A stretch of 29,123 bases of DNA from a virus. The notes beneath the pieces are model-generated. The model saw only the letters and a list, made by a program, of their open reading frames with translations, was not told the DNA's origin and ran no database searches. This document shows, one piece after another, positions 12,109 to 19,733 of the stretch. Both the position numbers and the translations under genes were made by a program. The DNA is taken from the IMG/VR virus record IMGVR_UViG_3300020171_002226, positions 1 to 29,123 of that record. One strand, given 5' to 3'. Positions within the stretch are counted from its first letter, which is position 1. Each line of letters begins with the position of its first letter.

Positions 12109-12717
12109 ATGGCTATTTGCGTGTGCTGGGCGTGTAAGATAACCTTTGAAGCTGCAAGAAGTTCTAAGCTTTGTTGTTCACCTGATTGTCGCAGGATGTA
12201 CCAGTCCGATTATGATCATGAGAGATATTTAGAATTTCGAAATGTCAATCGTAAGAAAAAGCGCGAAATGTTAGCGATTAAGTATTCAATTGTATCATCA
12301 AATTTATATAAAATCGCGGCTGTTTGCGATGAGTGCCTTACTAAGTTTTATTACGATTACACTATATTTCAAAAGTTCAATGACGTATATGTTGCGAAGT
12401 ATAACACCACTGAATGGGGCGCATCATTCTGTCCTAATTGCGGCTTAGTTGAGAAATTACAATGCGATGAAATTTTTATTCCCGCGGGCGGTATGAATCA
12501 AATTGAACGTAAGTTATTTTTAAGTGATATTCATCGTACTAAAAAGCCTTCAGTTAGACGTGAAGCAATATACCTTCGAAATCAATTGGATTTCATTGCT
12601 GAAGCTGAGTACGTGCGCATGGTGCGAAATCAAATAAATAATAAGGGTAATCTAACTGAGTTAGAAATTAATGAATGTATCGCGATCCTATTTAGGAAGA
12701 TGTGTGAGGTAAAATGA
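12109..12717 (+). CDS. Multi-zinc-finger protein (202 aa)
   Basis: Three Cys pairs at the N-terminus (CVCWACKITFEA, LCCSPDCRRMYQ) recall the zinc finger at the start of HNH proteins, followed by a basic stretch (NRKKKREM). A second cluster is formed by AAVCDECLTKFYYDY with FCPNCGLVEKL. The C-terminal 80 residues are helical (ELEINECIAILFRKM). No HH or GHH nuclease core is present, so this is more likely a DNA/RNA-binding or regulatory protein than an endonuclease. It overlaps the next gene by ATGA. Confidence 0.6.
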   Translation: MAICVCWACKITFEAARSSKLCCSPDCRRMYQSDYDHERYLEFRNVNRKKKREMLAIKYSIVSSNLYKIAAVCDECLTKFYYDYTIFQKFNDVYVAKYNTTEWGASFCPNCGLVEKLQCDEIFIPAGGMNQIERKLFLSDIHRTKKPSVRREAIYLRNQLDFIAEAEYVRMVRNQINNKGNLTELEINECIAILFRKMCEVK

Positions 12718-12860
12718 GTCTTTGTCTGAATGATCCAAAAGATGTTGAAGATCGCGTTGCACGAATTAAGAGACTTTTAGCCGCACACACAAGATGTAAA
12801 AAATGCGACAATTTACTTGATGACTTTCAAGATGTCTGTCCTTGTGAACATAAAGTTTAA
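12714..12860 (+). CDS. Zinc-ribbon mini-protein (48 aa)
   Basis: ATGA overlap with the previous gene. One helix (DVEDRVARIKRLLAAH) leads into TRCKKCDNLLDDF and DVCPCEHKV, a classic four-Cys ribbon. The last codons AAA GTT TAA form part of the TATA box of the glutamate dehydrogenase gene. Confidence 0.6.
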   Translation: MSLCLNDPKDVEDRVARIKRLLAAHTRCKKCDNLLDDFQDVCPCEHKV

Positions 12861-12866
12861 ATACTA
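12854..12866 (+). promoter_or_regulatory. TATA promoter of glutamate dehydrogenase
   Basis: AGTTTAAATACTA then ATAACACATATTA, 35 bp before ATG 12901; it overlaps the end of the previous gene. Confidence 0.6.
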
Positions 12867-12900
12867 ATAACACATATTACTATTTAATTGAAGGAAAAAT

Positions 12901-14151
12901 ATGACAAGCTTTATTGAAGCAGTAATGCAAAACTTGGATGAAGCCGCGGAATTTTTAAGTCTGAATGATTCGGATAAAGCAGCTATCAAGATGCCCGTAA
13001 AGGAATTACAAGTAACAATACCTGTACGAATGGATGATGGATCGATAAAAAGATTTGTAGGTTTTAGAGTGCAGCATAGTACCGCGCTGGGATATTCTAA
13101 AGGCGGAATCAGATTCCACCCCGATGAAACTATAGATACGGTGCGATCGCTTGCGTCACTTATGACATGGAAAACGTCATTGGCAGGACTTCCTCTGGGT
13201 GGTGCAAAAGGTGGCGTAATTGTTGATGTTAAGACATTATCTGTCGGTGAGCTTGAACGGTTGAGTCGCGGATATATTCGCTCTGTTGCTGATGTAATTG
13301 GTCCGGGTCAAGATGTACCTGCGCCTGATGTATATACCACACCACAAATAATGGCATGGATGATGGATGAATACGAAATGATCAAGCGAAGAAGTGTTCC
13401 CGGTGTTGTTACTGGAAAACCCATAGTATTAGGTGGTAGTCAAGGTCGTGGCGCAGCTACAGCAATGGGTGGAATATATGCATTACGTGAAGCCGCAAAA
13501 CATTTTAAAATAAATTTAGAAGGTGCAACATTCGCAGTTCAGGGATTTGGTAACGCTGGATCACATGCGGCGAAATTAGCGCATAATATGTTTGGGATGC
13601 TTTTAATTGGCGCTTCTGATAGTAAGGGCGCAATTGTAAGTTTAAGGAATCATTATATTGATCCGCATGAACTTGAATTTTATAAAAATAAAACCGGATC
13701 GGTAATTGGATATCCTAATACGATAACCTTAAAAGAACCCGAAGAATTACTTGAACTATACGTCGATATTCTTATACCTTCAGCACTTGAGAATGTGATT
13801 ACCGTTGATAATGCCCATAGTGTTAGGGCTAAAATAATTGTTGAACTAGCAAATGGTCCAACTACACCGGAAGCGGATAAAATACTTTACAAGAATGGCG
13901 TACATGTAATACCAGATTTTCTCGCCAATTCAGGCGGAGTGATTGTTAGCCACTTCGAAAATGTGCAAAATGCATACGGACATTATTGGTCTGCTGAAGA
14001 AGTCGATAAACTTTTAGATGCAAGAATAACAAAAATGTATGCAGATGTTGTTAAGATATCCGATGATAAAAAGATTAACATGCGATTAGCGGCATTTACA
14101 ATTGCCATCTCGCGTGTATTGGAAGCAATGAAGTTAAGAGGTGTGGCGTAA
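12901..14151 (+). CDS. gdhA: Glutamate dehydrogenase, NAD(P)-dependent
   Basis: Interconverts glutamate and 2-oxoglutarate plus ammonia. At 416 aa it has the normal length of hexameric archaeal enzymes. GYSKGGIRFHP (64-74) and PLGGAKGG with catalytic Lys 103 form the substrate site, Asp 143 in PAPDVYT is the acid/base residue, and FAVQGFGNAG (211-220) is the Rossmann fingerprint. All key residues are present, so an active enzyme is expected. It has its own TATA promoter among small zinc-ribbon genes, with no other nitrogen gene nearby. In a mobile element it would be metabolic cargo acting on host nitrogen or redox balance. Confidence 0.95.
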   Translation: MTSFIEAVMQNLDEAAEFLSLNDSDKAAIKMPVKELQVTIPVRMDDGSIKRFVGFRVQHSTALGYSKGGIRFHPDETIDTVRSLASLMTWKTSLAGLPLGGAKGGVIVDVKTLSVGELERLSRGYIRSVADVIGPGQDVPAPDVYTTPQIMAWMMDEYEMIKRRSVPGVVTGKPIVLGGSQGRGAATAMGGIYALREAAKHFKINLEGATFAVQGFGNAGSHAAKLAHNMFGMLLIGASDSKGAIVSLRNHYIDPHELEFYKNKTGSVIGYPNTITLKEPEELLELYVDILIPSALENVITVDNAHSVRAKIIVELANGPTTPEADKILYKNGVHVIPDFLANSGGVIVSHFENVQNAYGHYWSAEEVDKLLDARITKMYADVVKISDDKKINMRLAAFTIAISRVLEAMKLRGVA

Positions 14152-14178
14152 AACCACACCATTATAAGGTGAAATAAA

Positions 14179-14316
14179 ATGACTAAAGTAAAAGCGGTAT
14201 GCCGCGACTGCGGAGAACCGATGGATAAACCAATCGACATTTGTATGAATTGTCGAGTTTCTCGAATAAAAGAACGTGAAGCCGAAAGAGATAGAAACTA
14301 TAAGTCTGTCAGATAG
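14179..14316 (+). CDS. Zinc-ribbon mini-protein (45 aa)
   Basis: AAGGTGA lies 7 bp before ATG 14179. VCRDCGEPM and DICMNCRVS form a four-Cys ribbon that recalls DksA/TraR-type fingers, followed by a charged helix RIKERE. No promoter of its own is seen; it is probably read with glutamate dehydrogenase. Confidence 0.6.
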   Translation: MTKVKAVCRDCGEPMDKPIDICMNCRVSRIKEREAERDRNYKSVR

Positions 14317-14324
14317 GTAAAAAT

Positions 14325-14465
14325 ATGAGTTATACATTAGAGGATTATGAGTTTGCCTTAAATGAGATAAACTCTTTAATTGACAGTGGATTACGTGGAA
14401 AAAAATCACTTCATATAGCCGCATACTTGTTGGAACATGCGATTAATAATTATGAAGTTGGTTAG
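14325..14465 (+). CDS. Hypothetical helical protein (46 aa)
   Basis: MSYTLEDYEFALNEINSLID, then GLRGKKSLHIAAYLLEHAIN and NYEVG. Two amphipathic helices around a basic turn; no known family. It starts 8 bp after the previous stop. Confidence 0.5.
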   Translation: MSYTLEDYEFALNEINSLIDSGLRGKKSLHIAAYLLEHAINNYEVG

Positions 14466-14466
14466 T

Positions 14467-14480
14467 AAACTATAAATACA
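14467..14480 (+). promoter_or_regulatory. TATA promoter of the DUF3326 gene
   Basis: AAACTATAAATACA then AATAAAGACATATGG. An ATG at 14492 is only 11 bp away; ATG 14510 fits the TATA spacing better. Confidence 0.65.
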
Positions 14481-14509
14481 AATAAAGACATATGGTATTG
14501 AGTGATAAT

Positions 14510-15775
14510 ATGATTTATACTAAAACCTTTGTAATTCCTAAGAATAGAAACATTGAAAATTTTATACTCAATACTATAAATGAAGATGGTGATGAGCCGA
14601 ATCATACCGTATTAAGATATTATATTTCAAAAGTTAATGATTATACTGTTGAAGTTACGGCATCAATACTTGAGGATGGTTATCGTATGGGTCGCGATTA
14701 TAAAATACCATTTGTACCAAATAATAAATTCGATGTTGTAATGATTATTCCTACGGGCGTTCGCGCTGAAATTGGCGGTTTTATTGCTGATGCCACACCA
14801 ACGGTAAATGTACTTGCTGAGGTTTGCGATAAAGTAATTGTTCATCCAAATGTGGTTAATGGTTCGTTTTTAAATTATGCCAGAGAAAACGTACTTTACG
14901 TTGAGGGTAGTATTCTTGATAATTTTTTACAGAATAAAATAGCACTATCTGAGGTTCTTCAAAATAAAATTGGAGTTATCATTGATCGTGGTGCGCTCGA
15001 AAGTGAAAAAACTTTAAATACCGTAATAAATGTTATTGAATCGCTACGAGTTATTACGGGTATTAATTGTATTGGTTATAAAATTACTAATGCGGCGATC
15101 GGTGGTCACGCAATCCAAATGGAATCGGGTGCTTTTTGTGGTGAAGTAAGTAATCCAAATACACTGATTGAAGCAGGAGAAGAATTAATAAAAGCTGGCG
15201 CAACGGCACTGGCAGTAGCAACACGCATTAGTATTGATAATCTTGAGCGAGATTTAGATAAATATTTCCGTGGAGAATTAGCGAATCCGTTCGGCGGAAC
15301 CGAAGCATTAATTAGTCACACTCTTTGCGAAATTTTACATGTTCCCGCCGCACATGCGCCAATACTTTCACAATCTGAAATAAATTATTATAATGAATGC
15401 GGGATAGTTGATCCACGTGCAGCACCGGAAATTGCATCCCCGAATTACCTTGGCTGCATTCTGAAGGGACTGAATAAATCTCCACAACTAAGTAAAAATG
15501 GAATCACACTTTCAGATGTGAAAGCGATCGTAATACCTTATGGATGTTGTGGTGGAATACCCGCATTAGCGGCACAAAAATTTAATATACCCCTAATTGC
15601 AGTAAAAGAAAATGAAACCTGCTTGAATGTAACCCCAGAATTAATGGGATTTAAAAATTACATTATTGCGGAAAATTATTGGGAAGTTGTCGGCATCATA
15701 TCGGCGCTTAAAGCAGGTATATCGCCAGATATGCTTAGACGACCAATAAAACCAATTCAAGAATTACGGTCATAA
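14510..15775 (+). CDS. DUF3326 family protein (about 421 aa)
   Basis: MIIPTGVRAEIGGFIADATP, NVLAEVCDKVIVHPNVVNGS and IPYGCCGGIPALAA are characteristic of DUF3326, an uncharacterised family known from cyanobacteria and methanogens. The Gly-rich motifs and conserved PTGVRAEIGG suggest a ligand- or nucleotide-binding enzyme, but no reaction is established. The start at 14510 is preferred over in-frame ATG 14492 because of the TATA position. A GGTNN array preceded by a small inverted repeat follows the stop. Host-derived cargo is likely. Confidence 0.75.
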   Translation: MIYTKTFVIPKNRNIENFILNTINEDGDEPNHTVLRYYISKVNDYTVEVTASILEDGYRMGRDYKIPFVPNNKFDVVMIIPTGVRAEIGGFIADATPTVNVLAEVCDKVIVHPNVVNGSFLNYARENVLYVEGSILDNFLQNKIALSEVLQNKIGVIIDRGALESEKTLNTVINVIESLRVITGINCIGYKITNAAIGGHAIQMESGAFCGEVSNPNTLIEAGEELIKAGATALAVATRISIDNLERDLDKYFRGELANPFGGTEALISHTLCEILHVPAAHAPILSQSEINYYNECGIVDPRAAPEIASPNYLGCILKGLNKSPQLSKNGITLSDVKAIVIPYGCCGGIPALAAQKFNIPLIAVKENETCLNVTPELMGFKNYIIAENYWEVVGIISALKAGISPDMLRRPIKPIQELRS

Positions 15776-15786
15776 ATTATGACATT

Positions 15787-15825
15787 ACGGGAAGGTTTGG
15801 TACGGTGCGGTTAGGTGAGGTACGG
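15787..15825 (+). repeat. GGTNN pentamer array 1
   Basis: After ACGGGAAGG the sequence runs GGTTT GGTAC GGTGC GGTTA GGTGA GGTAC GG: six 5-bp units with fixed GGT. The stop codon of the DUF3326 gene lies in the inverted repeat TCATAAATTATGA just upstream. The strong G bias stands out in AT-rich DNA. Period 5 rules out a codon explanation; GG every 5 bases fits a two-tier G-quadruplex. Confidence 0.8.
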
Positions 15826-15826
15826 C

Positions 15827-15852
15827 TGCACATCGAGTAAAATCGATGTGCA
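15827..15852. terminator. 10-bp perfect hairpin after array 1
   Basis: TGCACATCGA, loop GTAAAA, TCGATGTGCA. It lies 1 bp after the GGTNN array and 1 bp before the next TATA box, so it may end DUF3326 transcription or hold a regulator. Confidence 0.5.
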
Positions 15853-15853
15853 T

Positions 15854-15908
15854 AAACTATTTATAGTAATAAAACAATAAGATAATACCCAAAAAATGTA
15901 TAAATAAC
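15854..15908 (+). promoter_or_regulatory. Promoter region with two TATA-like sites
   Basis: AAACTATTTATAGTAATAAA at 15854 and TGTATAAATAACG at about 15897 precede ATG 15949, which also has ACGAGGT as a ribosome-binding site. The second site has the better spacing. Confidence 0.5.
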
Positions 15909-15948
15909 GAATTAAAAAGTTAAAAAACATTAAACGAGGTAAATTAAA

Positions 15949-16488
15949 ATGAAGTCAATACAAGTAGAAATAACGGGAATATCAGCATTATTATGTAATC
16001 GTTTCCCGATAGAAGAATTTGGAACAGAAAAATCAAAAGCAAGTAAAAAAGTATATATACCAACCGAAATAGCAGAAAAAAAACTATATAAAGATCATGA
16101 TGGAAAGCCATGTATGTTAGGGGAACATATATTTCAAAGTATGCGTAAAGCTGCGGTAGATTTTAAGTTTGAAAAAAAGAAAAGCTTTAAAGATGTTATA
16201 ACATCCGGCATCGCTATAATGCCCGAAGATATACCGCTTATCACGGATAAGCCTTATGAAATTGACGCAAGACCAGTTGTAATTCAGCGAGCAAGAGTCT
16301 TATCATGGCGCCCAAAATTCACTAATTGGAAAATGAAATTCACGATACAGATACTTGATGATGAAAATATTTCAATAAATAACGTGAAAGAAATACTTGA
16401 AAAAGCTGGCAACACTAAGGGAATTGGTGATTATAGACCAAGATTTGGTAGATTCATGGTCACTTCATTCCAGGAATTAAAGTCATAA
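15949..16488 (+). CDS. Hypothetical phage-like protein with RAMP-like Gly-rich loop (179 aa)
   Basis: Begins MKSIQVEITGISALLCNRFP, a beta strand typical of ferredoxin-like folds, and ends with AGNTKGIGDYRPRFGRFMVT. GxGxxRxRxGR near the C-terminus recalls the glycine-rich loop of RAMP proteins (Cas5/6/7 group), and VVIQRARVLSWRPKFTNW is a conserved-looking core strand. I have no proof of homology. No CRISPR array or other cas effector gene is nearby. It may bind RNA or DNA; function unknown. It has its own promoter and ends in an inverted repeat plus GGTNN array like its two neighbours. Confidence 0.65.
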   Translation: MKSIQVEITGISALLCNRFPIEEFGTEKSKASKKVYIPTEIAEKKLYKDHDGKPCMLGEHIFQSMRKAAVDFKFEKKKSFKDVITSGIAIMPEDIPLITDKPYEIDARPVVIQRARVLSWRPKFTNWKMKFTIQILDDENISINNVKEILEKAGNTKGIGDYRPRFGRFMVTSFQELKS

Positions 16489-16502
16489 ATTATGACAACT
16501 TT

Positions 16503-16556
16503 ACGGGAAGGTAATGTCCGGTAAGGTTCGGTGTGGTATGGTTGGGTAAGGTATGG
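16503..16556 (+). repeat. GGTNN pentamer array 2
   Basis: TACGGGAAGG then about nine units (GGTAA TGTCC GGTAA GGTTC GGTGT GGTAT GGTTG GGTAA GGTAT GG), one of them degenerate (TGTCC). Upstream, TCATAAATTATGA contains the stop of the previous gene, as in array 1. The last unit contains the ATG (16553) of the following HNH gene. Confidence 0.8.
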
Positions 16557-16831
16557 CACAATATCAACGTAATCGGCGCGTACTATTAAAAGAAGAATCC
16601 ATCGAATTTATTGGTGGTAAAGTATGCGTCGTTTGCGGTGAAAATTCTCTTCCAATCTGTTGTTACGATTTTCATCATACGAAAGGCGCGAAAGAAAATA
16701 ACATATCAAAATTATTAAATACTAAAACGGAATTAGATGAAGAATTAAAAACGGAATTAAAAAAATGTGTTATACTTTGCGCAAATTGTCATAGAATTAT
16801 AACTTATGAAAAAATTACATTCATCAAATGA
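16553..16831 (+). CDS. Small HNH endonuclease-like protein (92 aa)
   Basis: CVVCGENSLPICCYDFHHTKG and CVILCANCHRIITYE carry the CxxC zinc pairs and the HH motif of compact phage HNH proteins; the C-terminal CANCHR is typical. No NUMOD or other DNA-binding domain is present, so it could be a minimal mobile endonuclease. It is bracketed by GGTNN arrays 2 and 3 and starts inside array 2. Confidence 0.75.
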   Translation: MAQYQRNRRVLLKEESIEFIGGKVCVVCGENSLPICCYDFHHTKGAKENNISKLLNTKTELDEELKTELKKCVILCANCHRIITYEKITFIK

Positions 16832-16841
16832 TGAAAACTTT

Positions 16842-16875
16842 ACGGGCAGGTGAGGTTTGGTTTGGTGAGGTAAGG
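16842..16875 (+). repeat. GGTNN pentamer array 3
   Basis: ACGGGCAGG then GGTGA GGTTT GGTTT GGTGA GGTAA GG. The inverted repeat TTCATC/GATGAA just upstream includes the HNH gene stop, matching the layout of arrays 1 and 2. Confidence 0.8.
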
Positions 16876-16921
16876 AATATTTAAATGCATTGAAGTTACA
16901 GTTTTTGTAACTTTGGTGTAC

Positions 16922-16935
16922 AAAAATATAAATAC
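16922..16935 (+). promoter_or_regulatory. TATA promoter
   Basis: AAAAATATAAATAC then TATTAAAGCG, 23 bp before ATG 16959. Confidence 0.6.
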
Positions 16936-16958
16936 TATTAAAGCGTTAGAGATTAAAT

Positions 16959-17195
16959 ATGACATATAAAACCCTATATGAAAAAATCGAAGAAGAAAAC
17001 AGAGAACGTGTAGCCACACAAAGGCATGCTTCGGGACATAGTAAAAAAAATGATGATATAAAATATCGAAATTTATGTTCTTCGTGTTTAAACGACTTCG
17101 CCACTTGTATTAGCGATCCGGAGTTTGGATGTGGAAACGATAACGTTTTTAATTGTGACGCATATAAGCGAGCTGGATCGTTCAAACAAATGTGA
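16959..17195 (+). CDS. Cys-rich hypothetical protein (78 aa)
   Basis: An acidic/basic helical start (LYEKIEEENRERVATQRHAS) is followed by NLCSSCLNDFATC, then FGCGNDNVFNCD: five Cys that could bind one or two metal ions. It has its own TATA promoter and lies 65 bp before the clamp loader gene. No family is recognised. Confidence 0.6.
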   Translation: MTYKTLYEKIEEENRERVATQRHASGHSKKNDDIKYRNLCSSCLNDFATCISDPEFGCGNDNVFNCDAYKRAGSFKQM

Positions 17196-17229
17196 TTTAT
17201 GTTCAATTTAAAGATCGTAATTGATAGAA

Positions 17230-17241
17230 TTCTTTATATAT
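17230..17241 (+). promoter_or_regulatory. TATA-like promoter of the clamp loader gene
   Basis: TTCTTTATATAT, 19 bp before ATG 17261; it differs from the common CTATAAATACT form. Confidence 0.45.
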
Positions 17242-17260
17242 TATTACAGAGTGATTTATA

Positions 17261-18223
17261 ATGTGGACACAAAAATATCGACCTATAAAACTTGATGATA
17301 TTGTTGGTAATAAGCCAATTATAACATCAATAAAATCTATGTTATCAGATTTACCCCATATGTTGTTTATGGGTCCGGCGGGCGTTGGTAAAACAACAGT
17401 CGCACTTGCAATAACTAAAGAACTTGGTTGCGAATATAAAGAAATTAACGCATCCGATGAAAATGGTGTTGATGTGGTTCGAACTACAATTAAGAATTTT
17501 ATGATAAGTGCGAGTCTTACTGGCAAACCCAAAATTCTAATCCTTGATGAAGCTGATTCAACATCCACAGAATTTCAAACCGCGCTAAGACGAATGATGG
17601 AACAATATAGTAAAAATTGTAAGGTTATTATTATTTGTAACTATCCACATAAGATCATTGCGCCAATAAAATCAAGATGTTTGGGTGGAATGTTTGATTT
17701 CTTACCAATTGAATTCGATGAATTTAAACGTGGCGTTTTAGGTATCTTAACTAAAGAGCAAATGACAATTACGGATGAAGCTTTAGTTAAATTGCATGAA
17801 TTATCTCATGGGGATTTAAGAATAATTGACAAATTATACCAGATATCATTTACAAGCAAGAATGTTACTTTAAATGACATTATGCTGATCCAAGATGATG
17901 ATTCCTGGAAAGAATTGTTAAAATTAATACGCACTAGTAAATATGTCGAATCTTGTAAGTTTGCTGACAAAAAGCATATTATTCCTATCTTCCATGTCTT
18001 GTTAGATGACGCCACCATTGATGATGATCAAAAAATGCGCATTGTAAAATATGTTGCAGACTGGGAATATAAATCTCATTTTGCGCCAACCGATTATATT
18101 CAATTATATGCACTTATCGCTAATATAATGTCAGTGTTAAAAGTTGAAAAGGTACCAATGCGAAATGTTATAAGTTTACCGCAAAAACCTAAAGAAATTA
18201 ATATTTTTGGAGTAAAGAAATGA
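17261..18223 (+). CDS. rfcS: Replication factor C small subunit (clamp loader)
   Basis: AAA+ ATPase that opens the PCNA ring and loads it on primed DNA. Starts MWTQKYRPIKLDDIVGN as in archaeal RfcS. Walker A GPAGVGKTT (38-46), NASDENGVD (63-71), Walker B LILDEAD (93-99) and SRC motif (138-140) with the arginine finger. 320 aa matches the family. The C-terminal collar domain ends INIFGVKK, a possible PCNA-binding tail. No large subunit is seen in the window; a homomeric loader or host RfcL is possible. The next gene overlaps the stop by ATGA. Confidence 0.93.
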   Translation: MWTQKYRPIKLDDIVGNKPIITSIKSMLSDLPHMLFMGPAGVGKTTVALAITKELGCEYKEINASDENGVDVVRTTIKNFMISASLTGKPKILILDEADSTSTEFQTALRRMMEQYSKNCKVIIICNYPHKIIAPIKSRCLGGMFDFLPIEFDEFKRGVLGILTKEQMTITDEALVKLHELSHGDLRIIDKLYQISFTSKNVTLNDIMLIQDDDSWKELLKLIRTSKYVESCKFADKKHIIPIFHVLLDDATIDDDQKMRIVKYVADWEYKSHFAPTDYIQLYALIANIMSVLKVEKVPMRNVISLPQKPKEINIFGVKK

Positions 18224-18585
18224 GAACTTTTGAGACGGGAGCCACCAGGGATGATGATTTAGAAAAAATGGATTATGAAGGACATTTGTCACCATTAGTT
18301 CTTGAACGTTATGCTCGATATATGCACCAGCACCGTAAACAATCTGATGGTAATTTACGAGATTCAGATAATTGGCAGAAAGGTATCCCGAAAGATACTT
18401 ACATGAAAAGTGCATGGCGACATTTTATGGATTGGTGGTTAGAACACCGTGGATTTAATAGTCGAGATGGAATAGAAGAGGCGTTATGTGCAATTATGTT
18501 TAATTGCATGGGATATTTACATGAAATTCTAAAAAACAAAACTATAAATACTAATAAAACAATAGAGATGATACTATGGATCTAA
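18220..18585 (+). CDS. dATP/dGTP diphosphohydrolase-type phage protein (121 aa)
   Basis: The start RTFETGATRDDDLEKMDYEG, then LSPLVLERYARYMHQHRKQS, DNWQKGIPKD and WRHFMDWWLEHRGFNS, matches the phage family named dATP/dGTP diphosphohydrolase N-terminal domain. Members are thought to hydrolyse purine dNTPs and so shape the nucleotide pool; activity of this one is inferred. The helix EALCAIMFNCMGYLHE supplies acidic residues for metal binding. The last 15 or so codons run through the TATA box of the next gene, so the C-terminus NKTINTNKTIEM may be non-functional. Coupled to rfcS by an ATGA overlap. Confidence 0.75.
   Translation: MRTFETGATRDDDLEKMDYEGHLSPLVLERYARYMHQHRKQSDGNLRDSDNWQKGIPKDTYMKSAWRHFMDWWLEHRGFNSRDGIEEALCAIMFNCMGYLHEILKNKTINTNKTIEMILWI
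18538..18552 (+). promoter_or_regulatory. TATA promoter of the ssDNA-binding protein gene
   Basis: AAAACTATAAATACT then AATAAAACAAT, 23 bp before ATG 18576; it lies inside the previous coding region. Confidence 0.7.
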
Positions 18586-19727
18586 ACGAAATTGCTAAAC
18601 AATATAATATAAATATAGCCGAATTGCAATCGGTTGAATCGAATTTGAGAAAAAAATACAATTCTGTTATCAATGTTGTATCACAGGAACAAATTGAAAA
18701 ATTTGTTACTGGTGGTATCATGCAGCATGTCAATCGCTTTAAAGCGCTCGGTCTAACCCAGTTCTTTGGTGTGGTGTTAACTTTATCGCAACCAAAAGAT
18801 GGTATGGCTAAAAGAAGATCAAAAACAATAAAAGCATATGTTGAAAATTCAGAAGCCGCAATTACATCTGGCGCAGTACAAGAATTTAAAAATGGCATGA
18901 AGCGATTACTTGTAAAGGGTGGAATGGTTAAATCAATACCAGTCAACACTGAAGCAATTCCTAAAAGTGCCGTATATCTACCAGATCAAAAAGCGTATGT
19001 GGTTCCAACAGATGATCGTGAATCATGGCCAAGCGGAAAAAAGAATTTTAATTTCTTAAAACCGTTACCGCTTGAACAATATTTTACTTCAATTGAGGGT
19101 ATTGCATCAACAGATGGTGCAACATGGCAGCCATTTAAGATGATGTTCAATTGTACTGAACACGTTAATTTCCCAACCGTGACAATACCACAAGGAAAAC
19201 TTGTAAAGTTTTATTGTAAAGTTAAGACTCAGGGTGAAACACTTGTGTTAAACTATAATAACAAAAACACAAAATTTGAATCCATTGAGGGGGATATTAA
19301 CGCGCTAAGTGGTGAAATTAAAAATTTCTATGATGACGTAATGCTATCTGATTTGCAGAGTGCATTTGAAACAAAGGAAAATAATTATGCAACCGTTTCC
19401 GTGTTTGGGCAGGTTATTAGTAAGTGGCAAAAAGAGCCGTCTGAAGAAAAACCATATCCATGGATCACTGCAAGTATAACAGATAATACTCGTGATACAC
19501 CATTGAAGTTGCTTATACATCCTGATATGAGCGCCCAGTTTGAGGAGCAAAGCATTGTTAAGGTGTGGGGATCCTTAAGTGAAGGAAACGTATGGGATCC
19601 AGAAACTAAAGAGAAAACCGAAGAAAAAGAGATCACCATGTTTGCGACCGGCGTATATTCATTCTCAGTTGGAGAAGCTGTACAGGAAGCAACCGAAGAA
19701 CCGCAAGATGAGGGTTGGGAGCAGTAA
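18576..19727 (+). CDS. Single-stranded DNA-binding protein, RPA-like (383 aa)
   Basis: The C-terminus VQEATEEPQDEGWEQ is acidic, as in SSB and RPA-like proteins that recruit partners. The segment NYATVSVFGQVISKWQ to KVWGSLSEGNVWD reads like an OB fold; an earlier stretch (about 180-230) may be another. No zinc finger is seen. The gene lies between RFC and the Sak4-like ATPase, where replication-recombination modules of phages carry SSB. Identification rests on tail, composition and context, so an unrelated replication protein is possible. Confidence 0.6.
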   Translation: MDLNEIAKQYNINIAELQSVESNLRKKYNSVINVVSQEQIEKFVTGGIMQHVNRFKALGLTQFFGVVLTLSQPKDGMAKRRSKTIKAYVENSEAAITSGAVQEFKNGMKRLLVKGGMVKSIPVNTEAIPKSAVYLPDQKAYVVPTDDRESWPSGKKNFNFLKPLPLEQYFTSIEGIASTDGATWQPFKMMFNCTEHVNFPTVTIPQGKLVKFYCKVKTQGETLVLNYNNKNTKFESIEGDINALSGEIKNFYDDVMLSDLQSAFETKENNYATVSVFGQVISKWQKEPSEEKPYPWITASITDNTRDTPLKLLIHPDMSAQFEEQSIVKVWGSLSEGNVWDPETKEKTEEKEITMFATGVYSFSVGEAVQEATEEPQDEGWEQ

Positions 19728-19733
19728 ATAAAA

